From Gemmatimonadaceae bacterium (GTDB taxonomy: Bacteria > Gemmatimonadota > Gemmatimonadetes > Gemmatimonadales > Gemmatimonadaceae): a stretch of 64,000 bases of DNA. Both the position numbers and the translations under genes were made by a program. The notes beneath the pieces were generated by a model that made no database searches, was not told the DNA's origin, and saw only the letters and a list, made by a program, of their open reading frames with translations. The number at the start of each line of letters is the position of its first letter. The first letter of the stretch is position 1. The stretch is from assembly GCA_025928185.1 (NCBI GenBank), contig JAICKA010000002.1, positions 1 to 64,000 on the forward strand. The letters are read 5' to 3'. Below are positions 43,305 through 51,414 of this stretch, piece after piece.

Positions 43305-43981
43305 CGGCCGTCCGCGCCGGCGCCGGTCTCACCGCGCCGGTTGAGGATTATCTGAAGATCATCTTCGAGCTGGAGACCCAGGGCGGTCTCGCCGGCACGA
43401 ACGAGATCGCCGCGGCGCTCGGCATCGCGCCGCCGTCGGCCAGCGGCATGGTGCGACGCCTCGCCGAACAGGGGCTGATCGATCACGAACGCTATCGCGG
43501 CGCGCGACTCACACCCGAAGGACGCCGCATCGCGCTGCGGACGATTCGCCGCCACCGGCTCATCGAGTCGTATCTGACGATCGCGCTCGGCTACGCGTGG
43601 GATCGCGTGCACGACGAGGCGGAGCGCCTCGAGCATGCGGCGTCCGACGAGCTGGTGGAGCGCATGGCGATCGCCGTCGGTGAGCCGACCACCGATCCGC
43701 ACGGCGCGCCGATTCCGACGCGCGACGGACGTCTCGATGATCAGCCGCTCGTGTCGCTGAACGGCGTCGCGGCCGGCGCCCGCGTGTGCGTGCAACGCGT
43801 GGCGGATCGCGACGCAGAACAGCTCCGTCATCTCGCCAAGCTCGGCATCACGCCCGGACAGCACGTCGAGGTTCTCGAACCCGCGTCGCGTGGCCACGAC
43901 GTGCGACTGCGAGTCGGGCGCTCGAGACGGTCGATCACCGCCGCACTCGCCAGCCAGGTGCTCGTGTCGGCGATTGGTTGA
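43301..43981 (+). CDS. mntR: DtxR/MntR-family metal-dependent repressor
   Basis: The 226-residue regulator has an N-terminal winged helix (APVEDYLKIIFELETQGG, EIAAALGIAPPSASGMVRRLAEQGLI) and dimerisation domain with metal-site residues ERLEHAASDELVERM. A C-terminal FeoA-like domain of about 70 residues follows (VAAGARVCVQRV to LRVGRS). Start ATG 43301 overlaps the Usp stop. It very likely binds the palindrome at 41440-41463 and represses the operon when manganese is present. Confidence 0.9.
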   Translation: MTAVRAGAGLTAPVEDYLKIIFELETQGGLAGTNEIAAALGIAPPSASGMVRRLAEQGLIDHERYRGARLTPEGRRIALRTIRRHRLIESYLTIALGYAWDRVHDEAERLEHAASDELVERMAIAVGEPTTDPHGAPIPTRDGRLDDQPLVSLNGVAAGARVCVQRVADRDAEQLRHLAKLGITPGQHVEVLEPASRGHDVRLRVGRSRRSITAALASQVLVSAIG

Positions 43982-44014
43982 GCGATCGCTCGCGCTGCAC
44001 GACATCCCGGGGAA

Positions 44015-44058
44015 CGCTCCTTGCCCGCTCAGTGACAAGCGAACCGAAGCAAGGAGCG
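44015..44058 (+). promoter_or_regulatory. Hairpin that can sequester the ribosome site of the next gene
   Basis: CGCTCCTTGC (44015-44024) and GCAAGGAGCG (44049-44058) form a perfect 10-bp stem with a 24-base loop. The right arm contains AAGGAG, 6 bases before the start at 44063. It could also act as a terminator for mntR, but there is no T-tract. Confidence 0.5.
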
Positions 44059-44062
44059 GGGA

Positions 44063-44443
44063 ATGGGGGTGAATCGAATGCCGATCGATCCGGAAATTGG
44101 AATTCCGGAGCTCGTGCACCGGCTGAACGACGACGCCAAGCGGTTGATGAGCGACGAGGTGCGGCTCACGAAGCTCGAGGTGTCCGAGAGCGTGGTGCGA
44201 GCCGGGAAAGGAGCGATGTGGCTCGGCGTCGCTTTCGGAGTCGGCGTCGTGGCGCTGATCGCCGCGACATTGCTGCTGATTACGCTGATCGGGCGCTGGG
44301 ACTCGGGGCACATGTGGCTCGGCGCTATCATCGTCGGCATCATCGAGCTCATCCTGGCGGGCATCATGATCAAGCGCGGCATCAGCGCGTTCGGTGAGCC
44401 GTCGTACTCGCTCGAGCAGACGCGGAAGGCGTTGACTAGCTAG
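44063..44443 (+). CDS. Holin-X-like small membrane protein
   Basis: The 126-residue protein has an N-terminal amphipathic coiled region (LVHRLNDDAKRLMSDEVRLTKLEVSES) and two hydrophobic helices at about residues 51-76 and 84-105. This pattern fits the phage-holin-3-6/DUF1469 family, widespread in bacteria outside phages. AAGGAG precedes the ATG by 6 bases but lies in a hairpin. No lysis genes are nearby, so the name should not be read as phage function. Confidence 0.7.
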   Translation: MGVNRMPIDPEIGIPELVHRLNDDAKRLMSDEVRLTKLEVSESVVRAGKGAMWLGVAFGVGVVALIAATLLLITLIGRWDSGHMWLGAIIVGIIELILAGIMIKRGISAFGEPSYSLEQTRKALTS

Positions 44444-44480
44444 AGGGGAGAGGGGAGGAGGCGCCGAGTAGCTTTCTCCC

Positions 44481-45344
44481 ATGCTTCTCCCGCTCCTGCT
44501 CCTCGCGGCGGCACAACAGATCGATTCCATTCCGCCGCGCGTTGCACCGCGCACGGTCGCGGTCGACGAGCGGCTGGCGGGCGACGCGGGGCTGCGCGTC
44601 GGCGACCGGCTGGTGCTGTCGCCCACGCCGGGCGGGTTGGGCGATACCGTCATTGTCGGCGCCCTCGTGCGGCGGGCTGCCGATCCGTCCGAGGTCGCGC
44701 GCGCCGAGTATCGCGTGCGAATGCATCTCGATGAGCTGCAGTCGCTGATCGGCTACGGCGACCGGGTCGATCGATTCGCCGTCGAGACGAGGGGCGGCGC
44801 GCACACCGACAGCGCGATCCGCGCGATCAATCGCGCCGCGTTCGGCTTCCAGGCGTACCGCTCGCGCGAGATCGCCGTCGAGACCTCGCAAACCTTCCTC
44901 GTCGTCAGCCGCTTTCACCGGGCCATAGGCGTGATCACGATCGTCGCGAGCGCGATCTTTCTCCTCTGCATCATGCTGCTCAAGGTCGACGAGCGCCGTC
45001 GCGACGTCGCTGCCTTGCGCATGATCGGCATTTCGGCGCGATCGATCGTGCGATCGGTGATCGTGGAAGCGGCGCTGATCGCCGTCGCCGGCAGCGGAGT
45101 CGGCGTGGCCATCGGCTGGGCCGCCTCGCTCGGGATCAACTGGTTCTATCGCGGCGTGTACCGCACGCCGCTGGCGTTCGCGATCGTCACCCCCGGCATC
45201 GTGGCGCTCGCCGTCGCGTTGTCGATCGTGCTCGGGTTGGTCGCGGGCTTTCTCGCGGCGCAGCGACTGGTGCGCACGCCGCCGCTCGAGCTGTTGAGCG
45301 GGCGGCGCGAGCAGCGTGGTGCCCCGAACGCAGCCGCGGTCTGA
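44481..45344 (+). CDS. FtsX-like ABC permease, C-terminal-half type
   Basis: The 287-residue protein has a short hydrophobic N-terminus (MLLPLLLLAAAQQ), a reduced periplasmic part and three FtsX-type helices: IGVITIVASAIFLLCIML near residue 155, a second near residue 195 and a third near residue 245. The cytoplasmic loop DERRRDVAALRMIGISARS is typical of FtsX. It lacks the large N-terminal MacB-type domain found in full permeases. It overlaps the next permease by one base and forms the first gene of the export operon. Confidence 0.75.
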   Translation: MLLPLLLLAAAQQIDSIPPRVAPRTVAVDERLAGDAGLRVGDRLVLSPTPGGLGDTVIVGALVRRAADPSEVARAEYRVRMHLDELQSLIGYGDRVDRFAVETRGGAHTDSAIRAINRAAFGFQAYRSREIAVETSQTFLVVSRFHRAIGVITIVASAIFLLCIMLLKVDERRRDVAALRMIGISARSIVRSVIVEAALIAVAGSGVGVAIGWAASLGINWFYRGVYRTPLAFAIVTPGIVALAVALSIVLGLVAGFLAAQRLVRTPPLELLSGRREQRGAPNAAAV

Positions 45345-46531
45345 TGCTGCTCCGTCTCGCCTGGGCCACGCTGCTTCGTCATCGCGGACGAACCTTGCTC
45401 GCCGTACTCGGCGTTGCGGTGTCCGCGGCGATGCTGCTCGACATGGTGATGCTGTCGAGCGGCATGCGCGCGTCTTTCCGGAACATGCTCGTCGCGAGCG
45501 GCTTCGAGCTGCGCATCGCGCCGAAGGGCACGCTGCCCTTCGATACCGACGCGACGATTCCGAACGCGACGAGCATCGCCCAACGGCTCGAGTCGGATTC
45601 CGACGTGACGACGGTGAGTCCCGTACTCGGCGGGCAGCTGCACGTGACCGCGGGTCCGCGCACGATCAACGCGACGGCGCTCGGCGGGATCGGCCGTGTG
45701 CAGGGCGATTATGAAATTACTTATGGCCGTGTTCCCTTGGCGCCGGACGAGGTGGTCGCCAGCGCGGAGTTTCTGCGCGCCAGCGGACTCGCGATCGGGG
45801 ACACGATTCGCGCCGCGGCCGGCTACGATCCCGAGCTCAGGACGACCACCGGCAGCCGCGCGCTCCGGATCGTCGGGCGCGCACACTTTCTGTATCTGCC
45901 CGCCGAGCAGCGAGCGATCGCGCTCCCGCTCGAAACCCTGCAGGGCATGCAGGGCTCGCGGTCTACGGATCGCGTGTCGCTGTTCATGGTCAAGACGCGC
46001 GCGGGCGCGAACGTGGACAGCGTGCTGCATCGACTGCAACGCACGCTGCCGAATGTCTCGATGATCTCGACCGCGAGCGCGATGCAGCAGGTTGATCAGC
46101 GGCTGAGCTACTTTCGCCAGCTTGCGCTCATCCTCGGCGCCGTCAGCCTCGCCGTCGGCTTTCTGCTCGTCACCACGCTCGTGACCGTGTCGGTGAACGA
46201 GCGGCTCGGCGAGATCGTGATCATGCGGGCGATCGGCGTGGCGCGCGAGCGCATCGTGCTGCAGATCGTGCTCGAGGGGATCGCGATCATGCTCGCCGGC
46301 GCCGTCGCCGGTCTGGGACTCGGGCTGCTCACGGCCCGCTATCTCAATTCGATTCTCGCCTCGTTCCCCGGCCTGCCCGCGGCCATAGACTTTTTCCTCT
46401 TCGAGCCGCGCGACGCGTGGACGGCGCTCGGGCTGCTGACCGCGGTCGGCATTCTCGCCGGTGTGTATCCGTCGTGGCGCGGCGCGGCGCTGCCGATCGC
46501 GCTCACGTTGCGCGAGGAAGCCGTGGGATGA
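45344..46531 (+). CDS. FtsX-like ABC permease, full length
   Basis: The 395-residue permease has an N-terminal helix (LLAVLGVAVSAAMLLDMVML), a periplasmic domain of about 200 residues and three C-terminal helices with the loop VNERLGEIVIMRAIGVARERIV. It is similar to AttG/LolC-like export permeases. The start overlaps the previous stop, and the stop overlaps the ATPase start, so the cluster is one transcription unit. It would pair with the ATPase encoded next. Confidence 0.85.
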   Translation: MLLRLAWATLLRHRGRTLLAVLGVAVSAAMLLDMVMLSSGMRASFRNMLVASGFELRIAPKGTLPFDTDATIPNATSIAQRLESDSDVTTVSPVLGGQLHVTAGPRTINATALGGIGRVQGDYEITYGRVPLAPDEVVASAEFLRASGLAIGDTIRAAAGYDPELRTTTGSRALRIVGRAHFLYLPAEQRAIALPLETLQGMQGSRSTDRVSLFMVKTRAGANVDSVLHRLQRTLPNVSMISTASAMQQVDQRLSYFRQLALILGAVSLAVGFLLVTTLVTVSVNERLGEIVIMRAIGVARERIVLQIVLEGIAIMLAGAVAGLGLGLLTARYLNSILASFPGLPAAIDFFLFEPRDAWTALGLLTAVGILAGVYPSWRGAALPIALTLREEAVG

Positions 46532-47220
46532 GCGATCTGGTACTGTCGACCAGCGAGCTGCGGCGCGACTATCACATGGGCGACGACGTGGTGCATGCCG
46601 TGCGCGGCGTGTCGCTCGAGATCGCGCGGGGCGAGTACGTTGCCATCGTCGGGCCATCGGGCTGCGGCAAGTCGACGATGCTCAATCTGCTCGGCGGCAT
46701 CGATCGACCGACGTCCGGCGCTGTCACCATCGACGGCGCGCGGGTCGACCGCATGTCGGACAGAGAGTCGACGCGCTTTCGGCTGCACCACCTCGGTTTC
46801 GTGTTTCAGCGCTTCTATCTGATGCCGGCCCTCACCGCCCTCGAGAACATCGAGCTGCCGATGGCCGAGGCAAAGGTGTCGCGGGGCGAGCGCGTGGCGC
46901 GCGCCCGAGAGCTCCTGGCGTACGTGGGGCTGGACGCGCGCGTCGAGCATCGTCCCGCGCAACTCTCCGGCGGCGAGCAACAGCGTGTAGCGATCGCGCG
47001 TGCACTGGCGAACCGGCCGCGCGTCCTGTTCGCCGACGAGCCCACGGGCGAGCTCGACGCGCATACCGGCACCGAGATGATCGCGTTGCTCGAGCAGGTG
47101 AACCGCGACGGCACGACCATCGTCGTGGTCACGCACGACGACGTGCTCGCACAGGCCGCGCGGCGCGTGGTGCACATGCGCGACGGTGTCGTCATCGACG
47201 ATCGAATGGCCACGCGATGA
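46528..47220 (+). CDS. ABC transporter ATP-binding protein, LolD/MacB type
   Basis: The 230-residue ATPase has Walker A GPSGCGKST near residue 44, the ABC signature LSGGEQQRVAIARAL and Walker B VLFADEPTGELDAHTG. The signature and the following DEPTGELD fit the LolD/MacB/FtsE subgroup, whose partners are FtsX-like permeases, as here. Start ATG 46528 overlaps the permease stop. It powers the flanking permeases. Confidence 0.93.
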   Translation: MSDLVLSTSELRRDYHMGDDVVHAVRGVSLEIARGEYVAIVGPSGCGKSTMLNLLGGIDRPTSGAVTIDGARVDRMSDRESTRFRLHHLGFVFQRFYLMPALTALENIELPMAEAKVSRGERVARARELLAYVGLDARVEHRPAQLSGGEQQRVAIARALANRPRVLFADEPTGELDAHTGTEMIALLEQVNRDGTTIVVVTHDDVLAQAARRVVHMRDGVVIDDRMATR

Positions 47221-48707
47221 TCGAGCGCCTGGCGATCCGCAATCTCGCGCTCCGTCCATGGCGGTCCGCGTTCCTTTTGCTCGGCTACAGCCTGGGCGTG
47301 GCGGTGATGATCGTTCTCTTATCGATCGGCGAGGCATTGTTGGCGCAGGCGCGCAACGAGAAGCTCGTCGGCGGTGGAGACGTGACGGTGCTGCCCGAGG
47401 GCATCGACATCGAAGTCATGAAGACCGGCGGCCTCGGCGGATTGTTCTTCTCGATCGACCACGCGCGATTCATCGATCAGCAACTGCTCGCCGCGCCGCG
47501 ACTCGCGCCACAGATTGCCGCCGTGGCGCCGCAGATCGAGGGCAAGCTGTTGTACGCGCGGCTGCCCAACGGGCATGAGCTGCCGGTGCTGGCGAGCGGC
47601 GAGCTTCCGTCGCGAACGGCCGCGGTCGGTGCGATGCCGGCGATCGCGGCCGGTTCATGGTCGGATGACGCGCGCGACGTCGCCTGGCGCGATCCATCGC
47701 CGCGCGAGCTGCGCGACGCGATCGATCACTTTCATCTGCCGCCCGACTCTGCGCGGCGCGATCCGACCTGGGCGGAGTGGCACTACTTCAACGTGCTGTC
47801 GCCGGATCGCCAGCGATGGGCGTTCATCTCGTTCATCGTCGCCGGCCAGGTGCCGAGTGGCCGGTGGGGCGGACAGGTGCTGGTCACGACGCACGAACAG
47901 GGCGGAGCATCGCGCCGATTCACAGCGACGGTACCGGCGACCGGCGTTGGTTTCTCGACGAATCGCGCCGATCTCACGATTGGCGACGGAACGGTGCGCG
48001 TTCTGCCGGACGGACGGTACGCGGTGCACGCGCGGGCCAGAGAAGATGGCGGATCGTCGACGATCATGGTGAATCTCGTGATCACGCCGGCGCCCGGCGC
48101 GTATTTCCCCGGTGCCCCGCTGAGTGGCGAGACGGTGTCCGGCTACGTGGTGCCCGCGCTGCGTGCCGATGCCAGCGGCTCGATCTGCATCGACGCGCGC
48201 TGCGAAACGTACGAAGGGGCGCAGGCGTACCACGATCACAACTGGGGCGTGTGGCGCGGAGTCACGTGGGAGTGGGGAGCCGCGCGCGCCGGTGCGTATA
48301 CCGTGCTGTACGGCCGCGTGCAGCCGGCGGATACCACGACGGCGTCACAACCGTTGTTCGTCTATCTGGTGGACTCGCTTGGCTTCGTCGCGCTGTTTCG
48401 GCCGCACGACATCCAGTACGTGGACGGCCGCGTGCTGCACGTGCCCGGCGCAACGCTCCATGTTCCGTCGAGCGGTACGATGGTCGACGTGCGCGGCGAC
48501 GATACGCTGCGCATCGATCTGTCGATCGAGGACGCCACGGCGACCGACACGCGCCAACCAGGTGCGGAGCGCGGCGACGCGTCGGCCATGCGAGATCTCT
48601 CACGTCCCTATTTCGTCCAGATGAAGGGAACGGCGCGGATCACCGGCCGCATTGGCGGCAAGCGGCTCGCGGGCAGCGGCGCCGGCTTCTTCGAGACGTA
48701 TCGCTGA
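47217..48707 (+). CDS. Membrane-anchored AttH/CrtC-like lipocalin-domain protein
   Basis: The 496-residue protein starts with an FtsX-type first helix (SAFLLLGYSLGVAVMIVLLSIGEALL, residues 15-40) and part of a MacB-like periplasmic region, then continues into a beta-rich domain with YHDHNWGVW near residue 338. The DHNWG motif is typical of the AttH/CrtC hydroxyneurosporene-synthase-like lipocalin fold. In other bacteria AttH is a separate protein encoded beside ABC genes attE, attF and attG. Here it is fused to a permease N-terminal half, so the cluster may export a lipophilic compound. Start overlaps the ATPase stop. Confidence 0.75.
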   Translation: MIERLAIRNLALRPWRSAFLLLGYSLGVAVMIVLLSIGEALLAQARNEKLVGGGDVTVLPEGIDIEVMKTGGLGGLFFSIDHARFIDQQLLAAPRLAPQIAAVAPQIEGKLLYARLPNGHELPVLASGELPSRTAAVGAMPAIAAGSWSDDARDVAWRDPSPRELRDAIDHFHLPPDSARRDPTWAEWHYFNVLSPDRQRWAFISFIVAGQVPSGRWGGQVLVTTHEQGGASRRFTATVPATGVGFSTNRADLTIGDGTVRVLPDGRYAVHARAREDGGSSTIMVNLVITPAPGAYFPGAPLSGETVSGYVVPALRADASGSICIDARCETYEGAQAYHDHNWGVWRGVTWEWGAARAGAYTVLYGRVQPADTTTASQPLFVYLVDSLGFVALFRPHDIQYVDGRVLHVPGATLHVPSSGTMVDVRGDDTLRIDLSIEDATATDTRQPGAERGDASAMRDLSRPYFVQMKGTARITGRIGGKRLAGSGAGFFETYR

Positions 48708-48708
48708 G

Positions 48709-49305
48709 CTACCGGCGCTCCTCGGCGCGCTCGTCCGGCGTGCGCGCCTGCTGTTCGGCCTGTGCGCGGCGCGCGGAATCGTCCAGGCGCGAGCGGCCGC
48801 GGTGAAAACCTTCAGATGCGTACGGCCGCACGGTCGACCACGAGCCGTACCGGTCCGCCGACGAGGCCCAGCCGCGCGCCAACTCCGGTTCGACTTCCTC
48901 GAACTCGCGCGCCGTGAAGTTCGGATTCTGGCTGGCGATGTGGCCAAGATAGTAGGCGCCGCGCACGTCGTCGTACGCGCGGTCGGCCGGCCGCGTCTCG
49001 AGCGAATCGTAGTGGGCGCGGAAGTGTTCCTCGTCGTCGCGTGAGAGCGAGCCCGCTGCCTCCGACACGGCGCGTCCAATCCACCAACCGCCGAGCGCGC
49101 CGGCGATTCCGCCGATGAGCGTTCCGACCGGGCCCGCCGCGGACCCGATGCCCGCGCCGACCAGGACGCCCGAGATGCCGCCCGTCGCTTCGCCCAGCTC
49201 GTCCCCCACGCTCGGCTCGTCGGAATGCGGACCGAGCGCGGCATCCTTCGCGCGTTCGATGCGTCCGTCGGTCGAGTCGGCGCTGCGGTCGCTTCGGTCG
49301 CTCAT
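48709..49305 (-). CDS. Glycine-zipper protein
   Basis: The 198-residue protein has charged ends and a central glycine-zipper segment, GGISGVLVGAGIGSAAGPVG and GTLIGGIAGALGGWWIGRAV (about residues 42-80). The C-terminal part (residues 90-160) has the pattern HFRAHYDSLETRPADRAYDDVRGAYYLGHIASQNPNF, seen in conserved hypothetical proteins. It has no signal peptide. It is convergent with the AttH-like gene. The zipper implies membrane association, but function is unknown. Confidence 0.6.
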   Translation of the reverse strand: MSDRSDRSADSTDGRIERAKDAALGPHSDEPSVGDELGEATGGISGVLVGAGIGSAAGPVGTLIGGIAGALGGWWIGRAVSEAAGSLSRDDEEHFRAHYDSLETRPADRAYDDVRGAYYLGHIASQNPNFTAREFEEVEPELARGWASSADRYGSWSTVRPYASEGFHRGRSRLDDSARRAQAEQQARTPDERAEERR

Positions 49306-49404
49306 CGGATCTGTCCGAAAGGGTCAAAGGCAAGGGGCGCAAAATCGAGACCGCGCGGCCTCGCGAGACTTGACGCGACCGCGGCTCCCATACCGATTCA
49401 ATCC

Positions 49405-50220
49405 ATGGCCGCGCGGATCCGGATCGGAACTCAAGGTTGGAACTACGCCGATTGGGTCGGCACGTTCTATCCCGATCGGACGCGGCCGGCCGACTTTCTC
49501 AGCGTGTACTCGCGCGGTTTCGGCACGGTCGAAGTGGATTCCACGTTCTACGCGACCCCGGCGAGCAAGACCGTTCGCGGCTGGGCTCGCCGCACGCCGG
49601 ACGATTTTCTCTTCTCGCTCAAGGTGCCGCAGGAGATCACGCACGAGCGCCGGCTGCGGAACGTCGCCGACGCGGCCGCGGAGTTCTTCGATCGCGCACG
49701 CGAGCTGGGAGAGAAACTCGGGCCCATTCTCATTCAGCTCGGCCCCGATTTCGGACCGGCGGAGCTGCCGGCGGTCGCGCAATTTCTGCCGTTGCTGCCC
49801 CGCGACATCCGATTTGCCATTGAGTTCCGGCAGCGCGGCTGGATCCACGAAGGCCTGCTGGCACTGCTGCGCGAGCACGGCGTGTCGCTCGTGCTGAGTG
49901 ACGGGCGCTGGATCCCGCGCAAGCAGATGCTGACGCTGGCCACGAACCCGACGGCAGATTTCGTATACGTACGCTGGATGGGCGCCGACCGCGGCCTCGT
50001 CGATTATTCGCGAATTCAAATCGACCGCGTCGCCGAGCTGGAGGCGTGGACGGGCGTGCTGTGGGGCCAGGCGGAAGCGGGCCGCGAAGTATTCGGATAT
50101 GTGAACAACGAGTTCGCCGGCCATGCGCCGGCTTCAGCCCGCGATCTCCAGCGCCTGCTCGGCCAGCGGCCGGTAGCGCCGGAGATGTTGGGGGAGCAGA
50201 TGAGTCTTTTTGGTCCGTAG
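49405..50220 (+). CDS. DUF72 protein
   Basis: The 271-residue protein belongs to the DUF72 TIM-barrel family (YecE). The start RIRIGTQGWNYADWVGTFYP and the segment FGTVEVDSTFYATP, then FLFSLKVPQEITHERRL, are diagnostic. The tail QMSLFGP matches a beta-clamp-binding pentamer at the extreme C-terminus. ATG 49405 was chosen because it lies right before the conserved strand. Biochemical function is unsettled. It is followed 3 bases later by a membrane protein gene. Confidence 0.9.
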   Translation: MAARIRIGTQGWNYADWVGTFYPDRTRPADFLSVYSRGFGTVEVDSTFYATPASKTVRGWARRTPDDFLFSLKVPQEITHERRLRNVADAAAEFFDRARELGEKLGPILIQLGPDFGPAELPAVAQFLPLLPRDIRFAIEFRQRGWIHEGLLALLREHGVSLVLSDGRWIPRKQMLTLATNPTADFVYVRWMGADRGLVDYSRIQIDRVAELEAWTGVLWGQAEAGREVFGYVNNEFAGHAPASARDLQRLLGQRPVAPEMLGEQMSLFGP

Positions 50221-50223
50221 TCC

Positions 50224-51414
50224 ATGGATACGATGAATCCCATGACACTCGCGATCGACACACACGGCACATACACGGCGAGCAGCACCACGAGCTCCTC
50301 GCTCTGGCACGCCTACACCGCGGTTCTTGCCGCAGTGTGCGTGATGGTCGGCGTGTACTGGGACATCTCGTGGCACATGTCGATCGGGCGTGACACGTTC
50401 TGGACGCCGGCGCATCTGCTCATTCAATCGGGCGGATTGATCGCCGGTGTGAGCTCCGGATACGTCGCGCTGCACACGACCTTCCGCGGCAGTGAGGCCG
50501 AGCAAGAGTCCGCCGTACCGTTCTGGGGATTTCGTGCCCCGCTCGGCGCATGGATCTGCATCTGGGGTTGTCTTGCGATGCTCACCTCGGCGCCGTTCGA
50601 CAACTGGTGGCACAACGCGTACGGCCTCGACGTGAAGATCGTGAGCCCGCCGCACACGCTGCTCGCGCTCGGCATCTTCTCGATCGTGCTCGGTGCGCTG
50701 CTGTTGACCATGGCGCAGCAGAATCGTGCCCGCGACGCCGAACGTGTGCGGCTCGGATTGCTCGTTTCGGTGGTCGGCGGGATGTTCATCATGAACTTCG
50801 CGATCTTTCTCACCGAGTACAGCGAGCGCATGATGCTGCACGGCGGTCTGTTCTACGAGATCGCGGCCGTGTTCTTTCCGTTCGCGCTCTGCGCGTTCTC
50901 GCGAGCGGGCCAGCATCGCTGGTCGGCGACGATCGCCGCGGCAACGTTCATGACGGTGATGCTCGTGCTGATGTGGTTCATCCAGCTCTTTCCGGCTACG
51001 CCGAGGCTTGGCCCGATCTACCAGCACATCGGCCACATGGTCACGCTCTCGTGGCCGCTCTGGCTGATTGTGCCCGCCGTCGCCATCGACTGGCTGCGTG
51101 CGCGGTATGACAGCCGCCTGCCGTCGCTCGCCCTCGCCGCACTGCTCGGCGCCGTGTTTCTCATCACGTTCATCGCCGTCGAATGGCCATTCGCCACGTT
51201 TCTCGTGGAGAACCCGGCGGCGCGCAACTGGTTCTTCAATGCGGCGAACTACGTCTATTGGGCGGGCAGCGCCTACGTCGCGCGCTCGCACCACTTCTCG
51301 AGCGCGGCCAGTCGGCAGCTCGGAATGCATCTCGGCATCGCGGGCGGCCTGGCGATGATCTCGAGCGCCGTCGGATTGTCGTGGGGCCGTTGGCTGACGA
51401 AGGTGCGTCGATGA
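50224..51414 (+). CDS. Multi-helix membrane protein of a SURF1-linked cluster
   Basis: The 396-residue protein has about ten hydrophobic helices. Conserved-looking polar segments are VYWDISWHMSIGRDTFWTPAH (residues 44-64) and FDNWWHNAYGLDV (residues 124-136), rich in His and Trp and able to bind metal or heme. The stop overlaps the start of the HLHP protein by 4 bases, and SURF1 follows in the same coupled manner. Links to cytochrome oxidase assembly or copper handling are inferred from this context only. Confidence 0.65.
   Translation: MDTMNPMTLAIDTHGTYTASSTTSSSLWHAYTAVLAAVCVMVGVYWDISWHMSIGRDTFWTPAHLLIQSGGLIAGVSSGYVALHTTFRGSEAEQESAVPFWGFRAPLGAWICIWGCLAMLTSAPFDNWWHNAYGLDVKIVSPPHTLLALGIFSIVLGALLLTMAQQNRARDAERVRLGLLVSVVGGMFIMNFAIFLTEYSERMMLHGGLFYEIAAVFFPFALCAFSRAGQHRWSATIAAATFMTVMLVLMWFIQLFPATPRLGPIYQHIGHMVTLSWPLWLIVPAVAIDWLRARYDSRLPSLALAALLGAVFLITFIAVEWPFATFLVENPAARNWFFNAANYVYWAGSAYVARSHHFSSAASRQLGMHLGIAGGLAMISSAVGLSWGRWLTKVRR

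Noticed and set aside
44063-44443. Prophage holin
   Set aside because: The family is common outside phages and no lysis, capsid or integrase gene is nearby.
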